Positions 13,973 to 21,581 of a DNA stretch of 64,000 nucleotides are shown here, piece by piece. The stretch lies in contig JADKHN010000001.1 of assembly GCA_016721725.1 (NCBI GenBank), positions 1,178,001-1,242,000 of the forward strand. The letters run 5' to 3'. Positions within the stretch are counted from its first letter, which is position 1; every line of letters begins with the position of its first letter. This stretch comes from Chitinophagaceae bacterium. Lineage in GTDB: Bacteria > Bacteroidota > Bacteroidia > Chitinophagales > Chitinophagaceae. The position numbers were made by a program, and so were the translations under genes. A model generated the notes under the pieces. The model searched no databases. It saw only the letters and a list, made by a program, of their open reading frames with translations, and was not told the DNA's origin.

Positions 13973-16900
13973 TTAATCCGCCTGGCCGGCATCTTCCTCA
14001 TCGGGCTGGTGCAGGGCGATCGCCAGTTTATTATCTTTTACAAAATTGCACCAGTAACAATCGGCTTTGCCGCAGCCGGTATAAAAATCACGGGCCTGGA
14101 TCTTTTCCCAGACGGTGGTGATCTGTTGCTTAACGGTCTCCAGGTCCTGCGGACTGATGACGATCCTTTCCCTGCGGTATTCTTTCTTCTTATCGGGCTC
14201 CACAAAATCAAATTCGGTGCTGATCACTTTCCAGTCCTTTTGTTCGTAATTGTCCACCAGGATCTTGTAAAAAACAGCCTGGCGCCAGTAGTCTCCTCCG
14301 TTAGGTTCCTTGTCGTGCGGGGCTTTCATTTTGGGAATGGCCTTGTCGATATCGCCGCTCTTATAATCCACCACGTTCACTTCCTTGCCGTTGAATTCCA
14401 GTTTATCGAGTTTTCCTTTCAGGGGCACGCCATTCACCACGACACCCCGGATATTGCGTTCAACAGCCACCACCTTGTTGAAGCTGTTGATGTACTTGCG
14501 ATAATAGTTGCGCAGCACTTCGTCGCCGTATTCCATGCGCCGGGCAAAGGCCTCTTTGGTGAAATTCTCGCGGTGGCGCTGCATATACCATTTGAAGTCG
14601 GTGATCATCTCTTCTTCGGAGGGGAATCTTTCGGTTTTGGCCTGCTGCATTTTCGTGAACAGTTTTTCCAGCGCATGGTGAACGGCGCTGCCGAATTCGG
14701 TGGCCTCGCTCTTGCCCGACGGTATGCGGATGAGATTGCGGTAATAGAATCCCAGCGGGCAGTTGAGATAACTGTTCAGCGCGGTCACGTTCATCACGAA
14801 TTTATCGAGCAGGTTTTTGATAAAATCGGCTTCCGCGGCTTCGATCTCGGGGACCATGGCGGTGATGTGCAGGACGGCGAATTCCAGTTGCTCTTCGGGG
14901 GTGAAACTGATCTTTTCAACCGGGATCTCATGTTGTTCCAGTATCTCCGCGATGAACATGGAAGGTTCCATTTCCTTGGCGTCATTCCGGAAGCGGGCGT
15001 AGGAAAGACAGAGATGCTTCTCGGCCCGGGTGAGGGCGACATAAAAAAGTCTTCTCAGTTCTTCCTCATCAGAGCCGCTGGCCGCGGAATTGAACATCGT
15101 GTCGGGTAGCTTGTAACCGCCGCCCGGTTTCCTTTTCTTTTCCCAGGAACCAGCGTTCAGTCCGGCGAAGAAGATGTATTCGAACTCCAGTCCTTTGGAG
15201 CCATGGGCGGTGAGCAGGTTTACGCCCTGTTCATTACCGGCGATCTGTGTCAGGGGAAGAGGGATGCCTTCTTTGTCCATCAGGTCGAGTACCGAGATCA
15301 GTTCTTCCAGGTTGAGTGAAGGGTTACGGCTGGATTCGTCTTTGATGAAGTCAAACAACGCGGTGATCATCCTGATGCTTTCGATCTTGTCATCGCCTTT
15401 CAACACCTGGTCGAGGATACCGGTGTCACGGATCACGGTTTCAAACAATTGCTGCAGGGTGAGATTGGAAACATCGCCGATCAGTTTTTCCAGTGTTTGA
15501 CCGACTTGTTTTAATGCCGGGTGAATCCCCTTGTCGAAAAGATCCTTGGCCGGTGTATTGGACTTATCGGACAGTAATTTCCGGATAGAGGCGGCTTCTT
15601 CATTATACCTGCGCTGGTTCACCTCCACTGTGATCCTCGCGATCTCAATGGGCGGTATATGATAGAAGTCGTGGTGCAGGATCTCAAATAACATCTCATC
15701 ACCGCCATAGGGTATATCATGTTCCGCGTTCAGGTACCGAAGCAGCTGGATGATCTTTTTAATGAGAGGTTGCGTCAGAATGTTGATGCTTCGTTTACTA
15801 TAGACCGGTATGCCTTTCAGCCTGAAGTAACCGGCCAGTTCTTCACCGTATTTGTTCTCTTTATAGATCACGGCGATCCTGCCCGGCTCCGTTCCTTGTT
15901 GGACCAGGCCTTCAATAGCCAGGGCGATGCCGGCCATTTCGTCTTTCACGGAATGGTATTCCCGGATCAGGGGCAGGTTATTAAGTGCCATCAAGGTAGT
16001 CCGGGAAGCCACCAGGTCCTTGCTCAATCCTTTTATCTGTTCCACCAGCCGTTCCCGGTTCCTGTCGATCAGGGTTTTGGAAACATCGAGTATGGGCTGC
16101 GTGCTGCGGTAGTTGTCGGTGAGTACCACGGTGACCAGGTCTTTGGTCCAGGCGCCGGCGAATTCGAGCATGTTCTCCACATTGGCACCCTGGAAGCGGT
16201 AGATGCTCTGGTCATCGTCGCCCACTACAAAGATGTTGGGCTTGTCCCAGTAGCTGATGAGCAGGTGCACCAGTTTGTTCTGGTTGCCGCTGGTATCCTG
16301 GTATTCATCCACCAGCAGGTATTGGTATTTTTCCTGGTAATTGGACAGCACGGACTTATTCTCTTCAAATACGCGGATGACCCAGTTGATCATATCGTCG
16401 AAATCATAGCGGTTCCTGCTGCGCATCAGTTCCTGGAAACGGTTGAACTCATTGACGGCGGCCCGGAGTTTTTCCATCTTTTCTTTTTCGTCGTCGATCT
16501 TGTCCGTTCTGACGTCCCCTTTTTTGAAAGCGCCGACGGCTCGTTTGGCGATGTATTCATCCCGGTTGGGCAGGTCGATGAGGTATTCATCGATCCGGGA
16601 GCTGATGAATTCAGGTGACCAGCCTTCTCTTTTCATGGAGGAGAACAGGCTGCGCAGATTATTGATCTCGAAGTACACATCCCCCCGGTATCTTTTGAGC
16701 GGATGGTTTTTGGGCAGGGTGTCGATCAGTCTTTTCAGCAGGTCGATACTTTCCAGTTCGGAGATGGGGTCCAGGGAACTTTTTTCAAAAAGGGACAGGT
16801 TATCCTGGATCACCACGTTACAGAACGAGTGAAAGGTATGGATGTTCACTTTATACGCGTTGGCGCCGATGAATTGCTGCAGGCGTTTACGCATGGCGAT

Positions 16901-17128
16901 GGTGCCGGCGTCGGTGTAGGTGAGACAGAGGATATTCTCGGGCAAGGCGTCCGTTTCCAGCAATATCTTTCCGATCCGGGCCGCCAGGATCTGAGTTTTT
17001 CCGGTACCCGGCCCCGCGATGACCATAACGGGTCCTTCAATGGTATCCACGGCCATTCGCTGGCGGGCATTCAGTCTGTCATATTCCTCGGCGAATTTCT
17101 GCGCTAATATTTCACGATGATCCGGCAT
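13973..17128 (-). CDS. UvrD/PcrA-type helicase fused to a PD-(D/E)XK nuclease with Fe-S cysteines
   Basis: 1051 residues. SF1A helicase motifs: Walker A AGPGTGKT (38-45), LVDEYQDTSGNQ (motif II), VGDDDQSIYRFQGA, a UvrD C-terminal half with LLTAHGSKGLEFEYIF. The C-terminal third is a PD-(D/E)XK nuclease (AVHHALEKLF..., GKLDKLEF..., VVDYKSGD) bracketed by cysteines: one in LNCPLGFYYR and three near the end (GCGKADCYWC), the pattern of an AddB-type 4Fe-4S staple. So helicase and nuclease of a recombination enzyme are in one chain. Likely role: DNA end processing or repair. No AddA or AddB partner is adjacent. Confidence 0.92.
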   Translation of the reverse strand: MPDHREILAQKFAEEYDRLNARQRMAVDTIEGPVMVIAGPGTGKTQILAARIGKILLETDALPENILCLTYTDAGTIAMRKRLQQFIGANAYKVNIHTFHSFCNVVIQDNLSLFEKSSLDPISELESIDLLKRLIDTLPKNHPLKRYRGDVYFEINNLRSLFSSMKREGWSPEFISSRIDEYLIDLPNRDEYIAKRAVGAFKKGDVRTDKIDDEKEKMEKLRAAVNEFNRFQELMRSRNRYDFDDMINWVIRVFEENKSVLSNYQEKYQYLLVDEYQDTSGNQNKLVHLLISYWDKPNIFVVGDDDQSIYRFQGANVENMLEFAGAWTKDLVTVVLTDNYRSTQPILDVSKTLIDRNRERLVEQIKGLSKDLVASRTTLMALNNLPLIREYHSVKDEMAGIALAIEGLVQQGTEPGRIAVIYKENKYGEELAGYFRLKGIPVYSKRSINILTQPLIKKIIQLLRYLNAEHDIPYGGDEMLFEILHHDFYHIPPIEIARITVEVNQRRYNEEAASIRKLLSDKSNTPAKDLFDKGIHPALKQVGQTLEKLIGDVSNLTLQQLFETVIRDTGILDQVLKGDDKIESIRMITALFDFIKDESSRNPSLNLEELISVLDLMDKEGIPLPLTQIAGNEQGVNLLTAHGSKGLEFEYIFFAGLNAGSWEKKRKPGGGYKLPDTMFNSAASGSDEEELRRLFYVALTRAEKHLCLSYARFRNDAKEMEPSMFIAEILEQHEIPVEKISFTPEEQLEFAVLHITAMVPEIEAAEADFIKNLLDKFVMNVTALNSYLNCPLGFYYRNLIRIPSGKSEATEFGSAVHHALEKLFTKMQQAKTERFPSEEEMITDFKWYMQRHRENFTKEAFARRMEYGDEVLRNYYRKYINSFNKVVAVERNIRGVVVNGVPLKGKLDKLEFNGKEVNVVDYKSGDIDKAIPKMKAPHDKEPNGGDYWRQAVFYKILVDNYEQKDWKVISTEFDFVEPDKKKEYRRERIVISPQDLETVKQQITTVWEKIQARDFYTGCGKADCYWCNFVKDNKLAIALHQPDEEDAGQAD

Positions 17129-17249
17129 GGGTCAAAGATACTGGATATTTGGGTCGAGGTTTGAGGTTGGAAGTTTGAGGTTATTGACTAAGAGGATAAA
17201 TTGATTATTGATACAACCAAACAGTTCAACGGTTGTTATACTATTTATT

Positions 17250-17717
17250 ATGAGCAAAGTATACAGCATCAAGACCGTTCAACAGATACCGGTCAGCCTG
17301 GAGAAGGCCTGGGATTTCTTCAGCAGTCCGGCCAATCTGCAAACGATCACTCCCGATAACCTGGGTTTCAGGATCATTTCCAAACACCATGGAGAAATCA
17401 TGTATCCGGGACAGATCATTGAATATACCGTTCGCCCGCTGTTGGGGATACCCCTGTACTGGATGACCGAGATCACGCATGTGGAGGATCAGCAATATTT
17501 TGTGGATGAACAGCGTTTTGGCCCTTATCGGATGTGGCATCACCAGCATCATTTCAAAGCCATTGAGGGCGGGGTGGAGATGACGGACATTGTTCATTAC
17601 AAACTACCCTTATGGTTACTGGGGGATATCGCCAACAGTGTATTGGTGAAGAAACAGTTGAAGGGGATATTTGATTACCGGTTCAGGAAGGTGGAGGATT
17701 TGTTTGGAACCGTTTGA
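17250..17717 (+). CDS. SRPBCC family protein
   Basis: 155 residues from MSKVYSIKTVQQIPVSLEKAW; the frame is open 14 codons earlier, but the family normally starts here. The pattern fits the START-like SRPBCC fold of cell-division inhibitor-like or ligand-binding proteins (WDFFSSPANLQTITPDNLGF, MTDIVHYKLPLW, and the C-terminal helix IFDYRFRKVEDLF). Function unknown. Divergent from the helicase gene across about 120 bases of low-complexity DNA. Confidence 0.85.
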   Translation: MSKVYSIKTVQQIPVSLEKAWDFFSSPANLQTITPDNLGFRIISKHHGEIMYPGQIIEYTVRPLLGIPLYWMTEITHVEDQQYFVDEQRFGPYRMWHHQHHFKAIEGGVEMTDIVHYKLPLWLLGDIANSVLVKKQLKGIFDYRFRKVEDLFGTV

Positions 17718-17827
17718 TCGTTTAAGACGTTTAAATCGTTTAAGGGTTTAAGACGTTTGCAAGTCCGGAGATCATTAGCGGACCAACTTTAAACGATTTC
17801 AACCTTTTTAAACCCTTAAACGAACAG
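17718..17827. repeat. Intergenic GTTTAAG-type degenerate repeat
   Basis: Many overlapping copies of GTTTAAG/CTTAAAC (for example CGTTTAAGACGTTTAAATCG and, inverted, AACCCTTAAACGA). The two ends are partly complementary, so the convergent genes may share a terminator. A related block lies at 41318-41360. Confidence 0.6.
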
Positions 17828-18484
17828 CTATCCCGGCATCCGGGTGATATACTTCTCGATCTGTTTGATCTGGTCCACGATCTGCGGGGTGGTGGGTTTA
17901 AAGCCCTTGGCCTTGCGGAAATATTCTTTGGCGGCCCTGAATTCCCTTTTGTTCATCATGATGGAACAGAGTTGCAGGTAAGCCGCGGCGTTGTTCTCGT
18001 TATCGGGTAATCCGGCCCGGATCGCCTGACGGATATAGGCTTCGGCCTGTTTGATGTCTCCCTTTTGCATGCAGAGCATGCCCAGTTGCAGTTTATTGGG
18101 CCCTTCGGCCTGTTTGGTCATGGACCCACCGCCCAGGGCGAGACTTTTCTTCATATTCATTTCCGCGCTGTCGAAATTCTGTTCCACCATATCGAGGTTG
18201 CCCTTGATGGTATAATAGACCGAACGTACGGGTTTGATCAGCAGGGCGGGGAACCAGATGGAATCCACCACTTTTTTGGCGCCTTCAACATCACCGTCTT
18301 CCATATAGCCCTGGATGAGGCGCATGGGCCCGAACAGGAAATGCCCGACGATCAACACGACTGCCAGCAGGTAGAGTACGAAGGAGGGCCAGAAACTGGT
18401 TTGCCAGTGGGTGAAAATGGCCAGTGCCAGCAGGCCGATCCCGAGCCAGAGGCGGTATTTGATGATCAGGTTGAAAAACTTCAT
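17828..18484 (-). CDS. Membrane-anchored tetratricopeptide repeat protein
   Basis: 218 residues. Two N-terminal membrane helices (about residues 12-27 and 33-50) precede TPR-like helical pairs (GNLDMVEQNFDSAEMNMKKS, GDIKQAEAYIRQAIRAG, REFRAAKEYFRKAKGF). Likely a scaffold at the inner membrane facing the cytoplasm; no enzymatic motif. Convergent with the SRPBCC gene. Confidence 0.82.
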   Translation of the reverse strand: MKFFNLIIKYRLWLGIGLLALAIFTHWQTSFWPSFVLYLLAVVLIVGHFLFGPMRLIQGYMEDGDVEGAKKVVDSIWFPALLIKPVRSVYYTIKGNLDMVEQNFDSAEMNMKKSLALGGGSMTKQAEGPNKLQLGMLCMQKGDIKQAEAYIRQAIRAGLPDNENNAAAYLQLCSIMMNKREFRAAKEYFRKAKGFKPTTPQIVDQIKQIEKYITRMPG

Positions 18485-18693
18485 ATGGCTGAAAATTTAC
18501 CCCCGGAACCGTTTTTTTGGTTGTGCGGGAGCGCAAAGATAGGAAGAGGAGATCAGAGTTGACGGGGCTTACAGCATTTTTCGGGTCAAAATTGAGCTTA
18601 ATGGCATGGAGGATGGCGGAATTACTTATTTTTGCCCTCCGAAAATCGATGATCAACATTCTGAATTCCTTGTTCCTTGTTCGATATTCAATT

Positions 18694-18763
18694 GGTCCCG
18701 TAGTTCAATGGATACCTGCCTGCCGGCAGGCAGGGAATAGAAGTTTCCTAAATTTTAGATACA
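18694..18763 (+). pseudogene. Truncated tRNA-Arg(CCT) copy 1, with palindrome insert
   Basis: Matches the intact gene at 18994 from its first base through the anticodon arm and variable region, with one change in the anticodon stem (AAATTTT for AAACTTT). A 20-bp palindrome (18715-18734) interrupts the D-loop. The T-arm and acceptor 3' half are missing: after AGATACA the sequence changes into the GIY-YIG gene, whose ATG overlaps the break. Not functional as tRNA. Confidence 0.85.
18715..18734. repeat. 20-bp perfect palindrome inside tRNA copy 1
   Basis: CCTGCCTGCCGGCAGGCAGG inserted in the D-loop between GGATA and GAATAG, at exactly the same position as in copy 3. Confidence 0.9.
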
Positions 18764-19003
18764 ATGTTCTTTGTATATGCAATTAGGAGTGAAAAGGATG
18801 GGAGAATTTATGTGGGAATGTGCAGCAATGTTGAAGTGAGATTAAAAGAGCATAATGCCGGCAAAACGAAATCAACAAAAGGCTACAGGCCATGGGAATT
18901 ACTTTATACAGAAAAAGTATCCAACAGGCTTGATGCAAGGAAAAGAGAAATATATTTGAAATCCGGAATTGGTAAAGAATTCCTGAAATCAATGGTCCCG
19001 TAG
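18764..19003 (+). CDS. GIY-YIG endonuclease embedded between tRNA-Arg copies
   Basis: 79 residues covering a whole GIY-YIG domain: VYAI and RIYVGM supply the two tyrosine motifs, RLKEHN the arginine helix, and REIYLKSG the metal-binding glutamate region. The ATG coincides with the breakpoint in tRNA copy 1 and the stop codon TAG is bases 8-10 of the intact tRNA gene at 18994. A gene that starts and ends inside tRNA sequence suggests a homing-type element living at this tRNA locus. AT-richer than its neighbours. Confidence 0.9.
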   Translation: MFFVYAIRSEKDGRIYVGMCSNVEVRLKEHNAGKTKSTKGYRPWELLYTEKVSNRLDARKREIYLKSGIGKEFLKSMVP

Positions 19004-19068
19004 TTCAATGGATAGAATAGAAGTTTCCTAAACTTTAGATACAAGTTCGATTCTTGTCGGGACTACCA
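18994..19068 (+). tRNA. tRNA-Arg (anticodon CCT), intact copy 2
   Basis: 75 bases including an encoded CCA. Acceptor GGTCCCG/CGGGACT, D-stem GTTC/GAAT, anticodon stem GAAGT/ACTTT with loop TTCCTAA (anticodon CCT, reads AGG), T-stem ACAAG/CTTGT with TTCGATT loop. All arms pair. Its first 10 bases are shared with the end of the GIY-YIG gene. Confidence 0.95.
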
Positions 19069-19070
19069 AA

Positions 19071-19099
19071 AGAGCGGTTAGTTACTGCTCTTTTTTTTT
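19071..19099 (+). terminator. Terminator after tRNA-Arg copy 2
   Basis: 7-bp stem AGAGCGG/CTGCTCT (one G-T pair) with a 7-base loop, then a run of T. Confidence 0.75.
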
Positions 19100-19141
19100 A
19101 CATAAGTTGCTGAAATCACAGGTCCTGTAGTTCAATGGATA

Positions 19142-19161
19142 CCTGCCTGCCGGCAGGCAGG
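19142..19161. repeat. 20-bp palindrome in D-loop of tRNA copy 3
   Basis: Identical to the palindrome at 18715-18734; inserted between GGATA and GAATAG with no target duplication visible. Confidence 0.9.
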
Positions 19162-19195
19162 GAATAGAAGTTTCCTAAACTTTAGATACAAGTTC

Positions 19196-19222
19196 CCTGC
19201 CTGACTGCGTCAAGCAGGCAGG
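19196..19222. repeat. 27-bp palindromic insert in T-loop of tRNA copy 3
   Basis: Same outer arms as the 20-bp element (CCTGCCTG...CAGGCAGG) with centre ACTGCGTCAAG. It splits the T-loop between TTC and GATTC, again directly 5' of a GA dinucleotide. Confidence 0.88.
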
Positions 19223-19243
19223 GATTCTTGTCGGGACTACCAA

Positions 19244-19268
19244 AGAGTGGATTATTTCCGCTCTTTTT
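19244..19268 (+). terminator. Terminator after tRNA-Arg copy 3
   Basis: 8-bp stem AGAGTGGA/TCCGCTCT (one G-T pair), 5-base loop, then TTTTTA. Related to the terminator after copy 2. Confidence 0.72.
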
Positions 19269-19271
19269 TAT

Positions 19272-20360
19272 TTACAGGATTTCCTGAAACCGGGAAATTT
19301 CTTCTCTCCTCCTTTTCATACTTTGCCTGAGCAGGTCATTCCGGTTGGTCCAAATGATCTTCAGGTTAGGCAGTTGTAAGAGGTCGTCCGGGTGAATGGC
19401 CTTGTTGCTGAAAAATCCCGTCGGCAATACCCCGGCAAATTTGTAGGCGTTTACGATCAGCCCGCTGCAATACTGTTCCGCAATATTGTCATTGAAATCC
19501 ACGCTGTATGATTTCCCGATCTGTTCAAAGGCATAGGCTAGCGCCCGATGCACCTGCTTACGGCTGATATCCCGGATACTCATCAGTACCAGGCCATCGG
19601 CTTCGCCAAACTGTTCCAGGGTACGCAGGTAGGTCCCGTTTCCCATGGCGTCGATCACCAGTCCTTTTTTATAATAGATTCCCGCGTGCTGCCAGGTGCC
19701 TACAAAATACCGGTCAAAAGGATAACCGTCCTGGTAGCGCAACAGGATATCCCCGGGACAGGCCAGGGCTTCCAGTTCTTCCAGGTGGGTGCGGGAACTG
19801 TAATAATGAACCTTGTCCGGATCAGTATGGTTTGAGAAGCTCAGCGCCGGTGCAACCCAGGTCCGGATCAGTTTTTCAACGATAAAAGGCCTTTTGAACC
19901 GCAGGTCGCGACCAAAAAAATAAATGAATCTTCTTTTCAGCTTCTTAAATAATCCATCTCCTTTCCGGTTACATTCGTTCCATTGGCGTATTCTTTGGGC
20001 AAAATGTTCGTAGGTGCTTTCGCGGTCATCGGGCAATACGATATCCTTTTCATCTGCATGGGTGACCTGTAACTGAACCTTGGGGTGGCGGGTCCCTACA
20101 ATGAGTTTATCTCCGCCACTGGCATCGATATATACGGTGAAAGCCCGTTTTAAAAGCCCATTCACTTCAATATGAATGATGTCGTTCCCTTTTCCCGTAT
20201 CGATGTGGATGCATCCGTCCGGTGGCGGGGAAAACCGGCTGCTGGTGTATTTAAGATGATCTTTGATCTCAACCCCTTCATCGCTGAGGGCAACGGTGAT
20301 ATGGTCATCGTGATGGCCACCACCGGCCATATTCATTGATACTTGCTTTGAATGGATCAT
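19272..20360 (-). CDS. YiiX/YebB-like NlpC/P60-fold cysteine hydrolase
   Basis: 362 residues. The C-terminal half (about 205-330) has the permuted papain-like pattern: PGDILLRY, the histidine in WQHAGIYY and the cysteine in YCSGLIVNAYKFAG. The N-terminal part (about 1-130) is beta-rich without a known domain. There is no signal peptide. Likely hydrolyses amide or ester bonds, possibly lipid- or peptidoglycan-linked; substrate unknown. The stop lies just after the tRNA terminator on the other strand. Confidence 0.75.
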   Translation of the reverse strand: MIHSKQVSMNMAGGGHHDDHITVALSDEGVEIKDHLKYTSSRFSPPPDGCIHIDTGKGNDIIHIEVNGLLKRAFTVYIDASGGDKLIVGTRHPKVQLQVTHADEKDIVLPDDRESTYEHFAQRIRQWNECNRKGDGLFKKLKRRFIYFFGRDLRFKRPFIVEKLIRTWVAPALSFSNHTDPDKVHYYSSRTHLEELEALACPGDILLRYQDGYPFDRYFVGTWQHAGIYYKKGLVIDAMGNGTYLRTLEQFGEADGLVLMSIRDISRKQVHRALAYAFEQIGKSYSVDFNDNIAEQYCSGLIVNAYKFAGVLPTGFFSNKAIHPDDLLQLPNLKIIWTNRNDLLRQSMKRRREEISRFQEIL

Positions 20361-20498
20361 ACCGTATTCCTTCAGGCAGAATTAGGAATATAAATTTACC
20401 GGACCTGCAGTATCGTTCAAATGACCATTGTCATATCATCCGCTAACAAACTGCACCGGAATGCCGGTCTGGCGGTTTCCTGTTAAATCATGTATTTT

Positions 20499-20542
20499 GT
20501 AACATTTGTGACCAACTTGTAAATTACATACCGGCATCTTTG
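20499..20542 (+). promoter_or_regulatory. Crp/Fnr-like site and -7 element before tauE
   Basis: Inverted repeat GTAAC-ATTT-GTGAC (20499-20512), then the -7 element CATCTTTG (20535-20542). The dyad centre is 36.5 bases before the end of -7, near -42 relative to the start. No -33 at the right distance. Confidence 0.6.
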
Positions 20543-20564
20543 CAATCATTATTAAAATAAGAAC

Positions 20565-21383
20565 ATGGAAATACTAGGATATGCATTGGCTGTGCTCGTG
20601 GGCATCTCACTCGGACTGATTGGCAGCGGGGGTTCTATTCTGACGGTGCCCATCCTGGTCTATGTCATGTCGGTGAACCCGGTCCTGGCAACGGCATATT
20701 CGCTCTTCATCGTGGGATCGACCGCGTTGGTGGGGGGTATACAAAGCGCCATGCAGAAGAGGGTTGATTTTAAGACAGTGCTCATCTTCGGGGTGCCGTC
20801 CATCGCCGCCGTATATGCCACCCGTATGTGGCTCGTGCCTTTCATTCCCAAAGAACTGTTCACCATCGGCTCATTGGTGGTCACCAAGGCGATCGCCCTG
20901 ATGCTGTTATTCGCAGTGGTGATGATACTGGCTTCGATCAGTATGATCCGGTCGGGCAAGAAAAAAGAAGAAGGGGCTGCTGAAGTGAAGATGAAATATA
21001 ATTATCCCATGATACTGATGGAAGGCGCAGGGGTAGGCATGCTCACCGGACTGGTAGGCGCCGGCGGCGGTTTTCTTATCATACCCGCCCTGGTATTGCT
21101 CGCCCGCATGCCCATGAAACTGGCCGTAGGTACTTCGCTGTTCATCATCGCGGCCAAATCACTCATCGGTTTCATCGGCGACCTGCAGGGCAGCGAGGTC
21201 ATCGACTGGAAATTACTGGGATTCTTCACCGCCTTTTCGGTAGCGGGGATCTTTATCGGCATCCTGCTCTCTAAAAAAATTCCCGGCGAGAAACTGAAAA
21301 AAGCCTTTGGCTGGTTCGTACTGGTCATGGGGATCTATATCATCATCAAGGAGGTCTTCTTCCCAACCGGCGGAGGTCACTAA
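20565..21383 (+). CDS. tauE: TauE/SafE family sulfite/organosulfur exporter
   Basis: 272 residues, all membrane, about eight helices in two halves, each opening with a glycine-rich loop (LIGSGGSILTVPILVY and GAGVGMLTGLVGAGGGFLIIPALVL), the family's signature. In cst-type sulfide operons TauE exports sulfite or thiosulfate made by persulfide oxidation. Its promoter shares a regulatory site with the CstB-like gene 200 bases downstream and with the rhodanese operon. Confidence 0.92.
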   Translation: MEILGYALAVLVGISLGLIGSGGSILTVPILVYVMSVNPVLATAYSLFIVGSTALVGGIQSAMQKRVDFKTVLIFGVPSIAAVYATRMWLVPFIPKELFTIGSLVVTKAIALMLLFAVVMILASISMIRSGKKKEEGAAEVKMKYNYPMILMEGAGVGMLTGLVGAGGGFLIIPALVLLARMPMKLAVGTSLFIIAAKSLIGFIGDLQGSEVIDWKLLGFFTAFSVAGIFIGILLSKKIPGEKLKKAFGWFVLVMGIYIIIKEVFFPTGGGH

Positions 21384-21508
21384 AAACGGTTCAGGCTATT
21401 TTATCCTGGGAAAGGCTGTCGCGTAAAGGCCTTTTTGTTTCCTGAAAGATATCATCCATTAAATCCACAATAACCCTTTGTGTAATGAAAGTTACATAAG
21501 CGCCCATT

Positions 21509-21553
21509 GCAACAAATGTTACCAAAACCCGCACTAAACAAACCGCATCTTTG
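21509..21553 (+). promoter_or_regulatory. Crp/Fnr-like site and -7 element before the CstB-like gene
   Basis: GCAAC-AAAT-GTTAC (21509-21522) and -7 CATCTTTG (21546-21553). Dyad centre to end of -7 is 37.5 bases, within one base of the tauE and rhodanese promoters. A further half site GTTAC lies upstream at about 21491. Confidence 0.6.
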
Positions 21554-21581
21554 CCGTATAAAAAAATAAAAACAGAAAACT

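Larger units (their letters stand above)
19121..19242 (+). tRNA. tRNA-Arg (CCT) copy 3 carrying two palindromic inserts
   Basis: 122 bases: the 75-base tRNA (one change in the acceptor, GGTCCTG, still pairing by G-T) plus a 20-bp insert in the D-loop (19142-19161) and a 27-bp insert in the T-loop (19196-19222). All stems, the CCT anticodon and the CCA end are otherwise intact, and its own terminator follows. It may be dead, or be a tRNA with extended D and T hairpins; sequence alone cannot tell. A standard tRNA finder would probably miss it. Confidence 0.75.

Noticed and set aside
14009..15109. 366-codon plus-strand frame opposite the helicase gene
   Set aside because: Antisense shadow of a well-supported helicase-nuclease gene.
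18764..19003. Group I intron with its endonuclease in the tRNA
   Set aside because: Only an ORF and tRNA pieces are present; no intron core fits in the space, and the break is in the T-arm rather than the anticodon loop.
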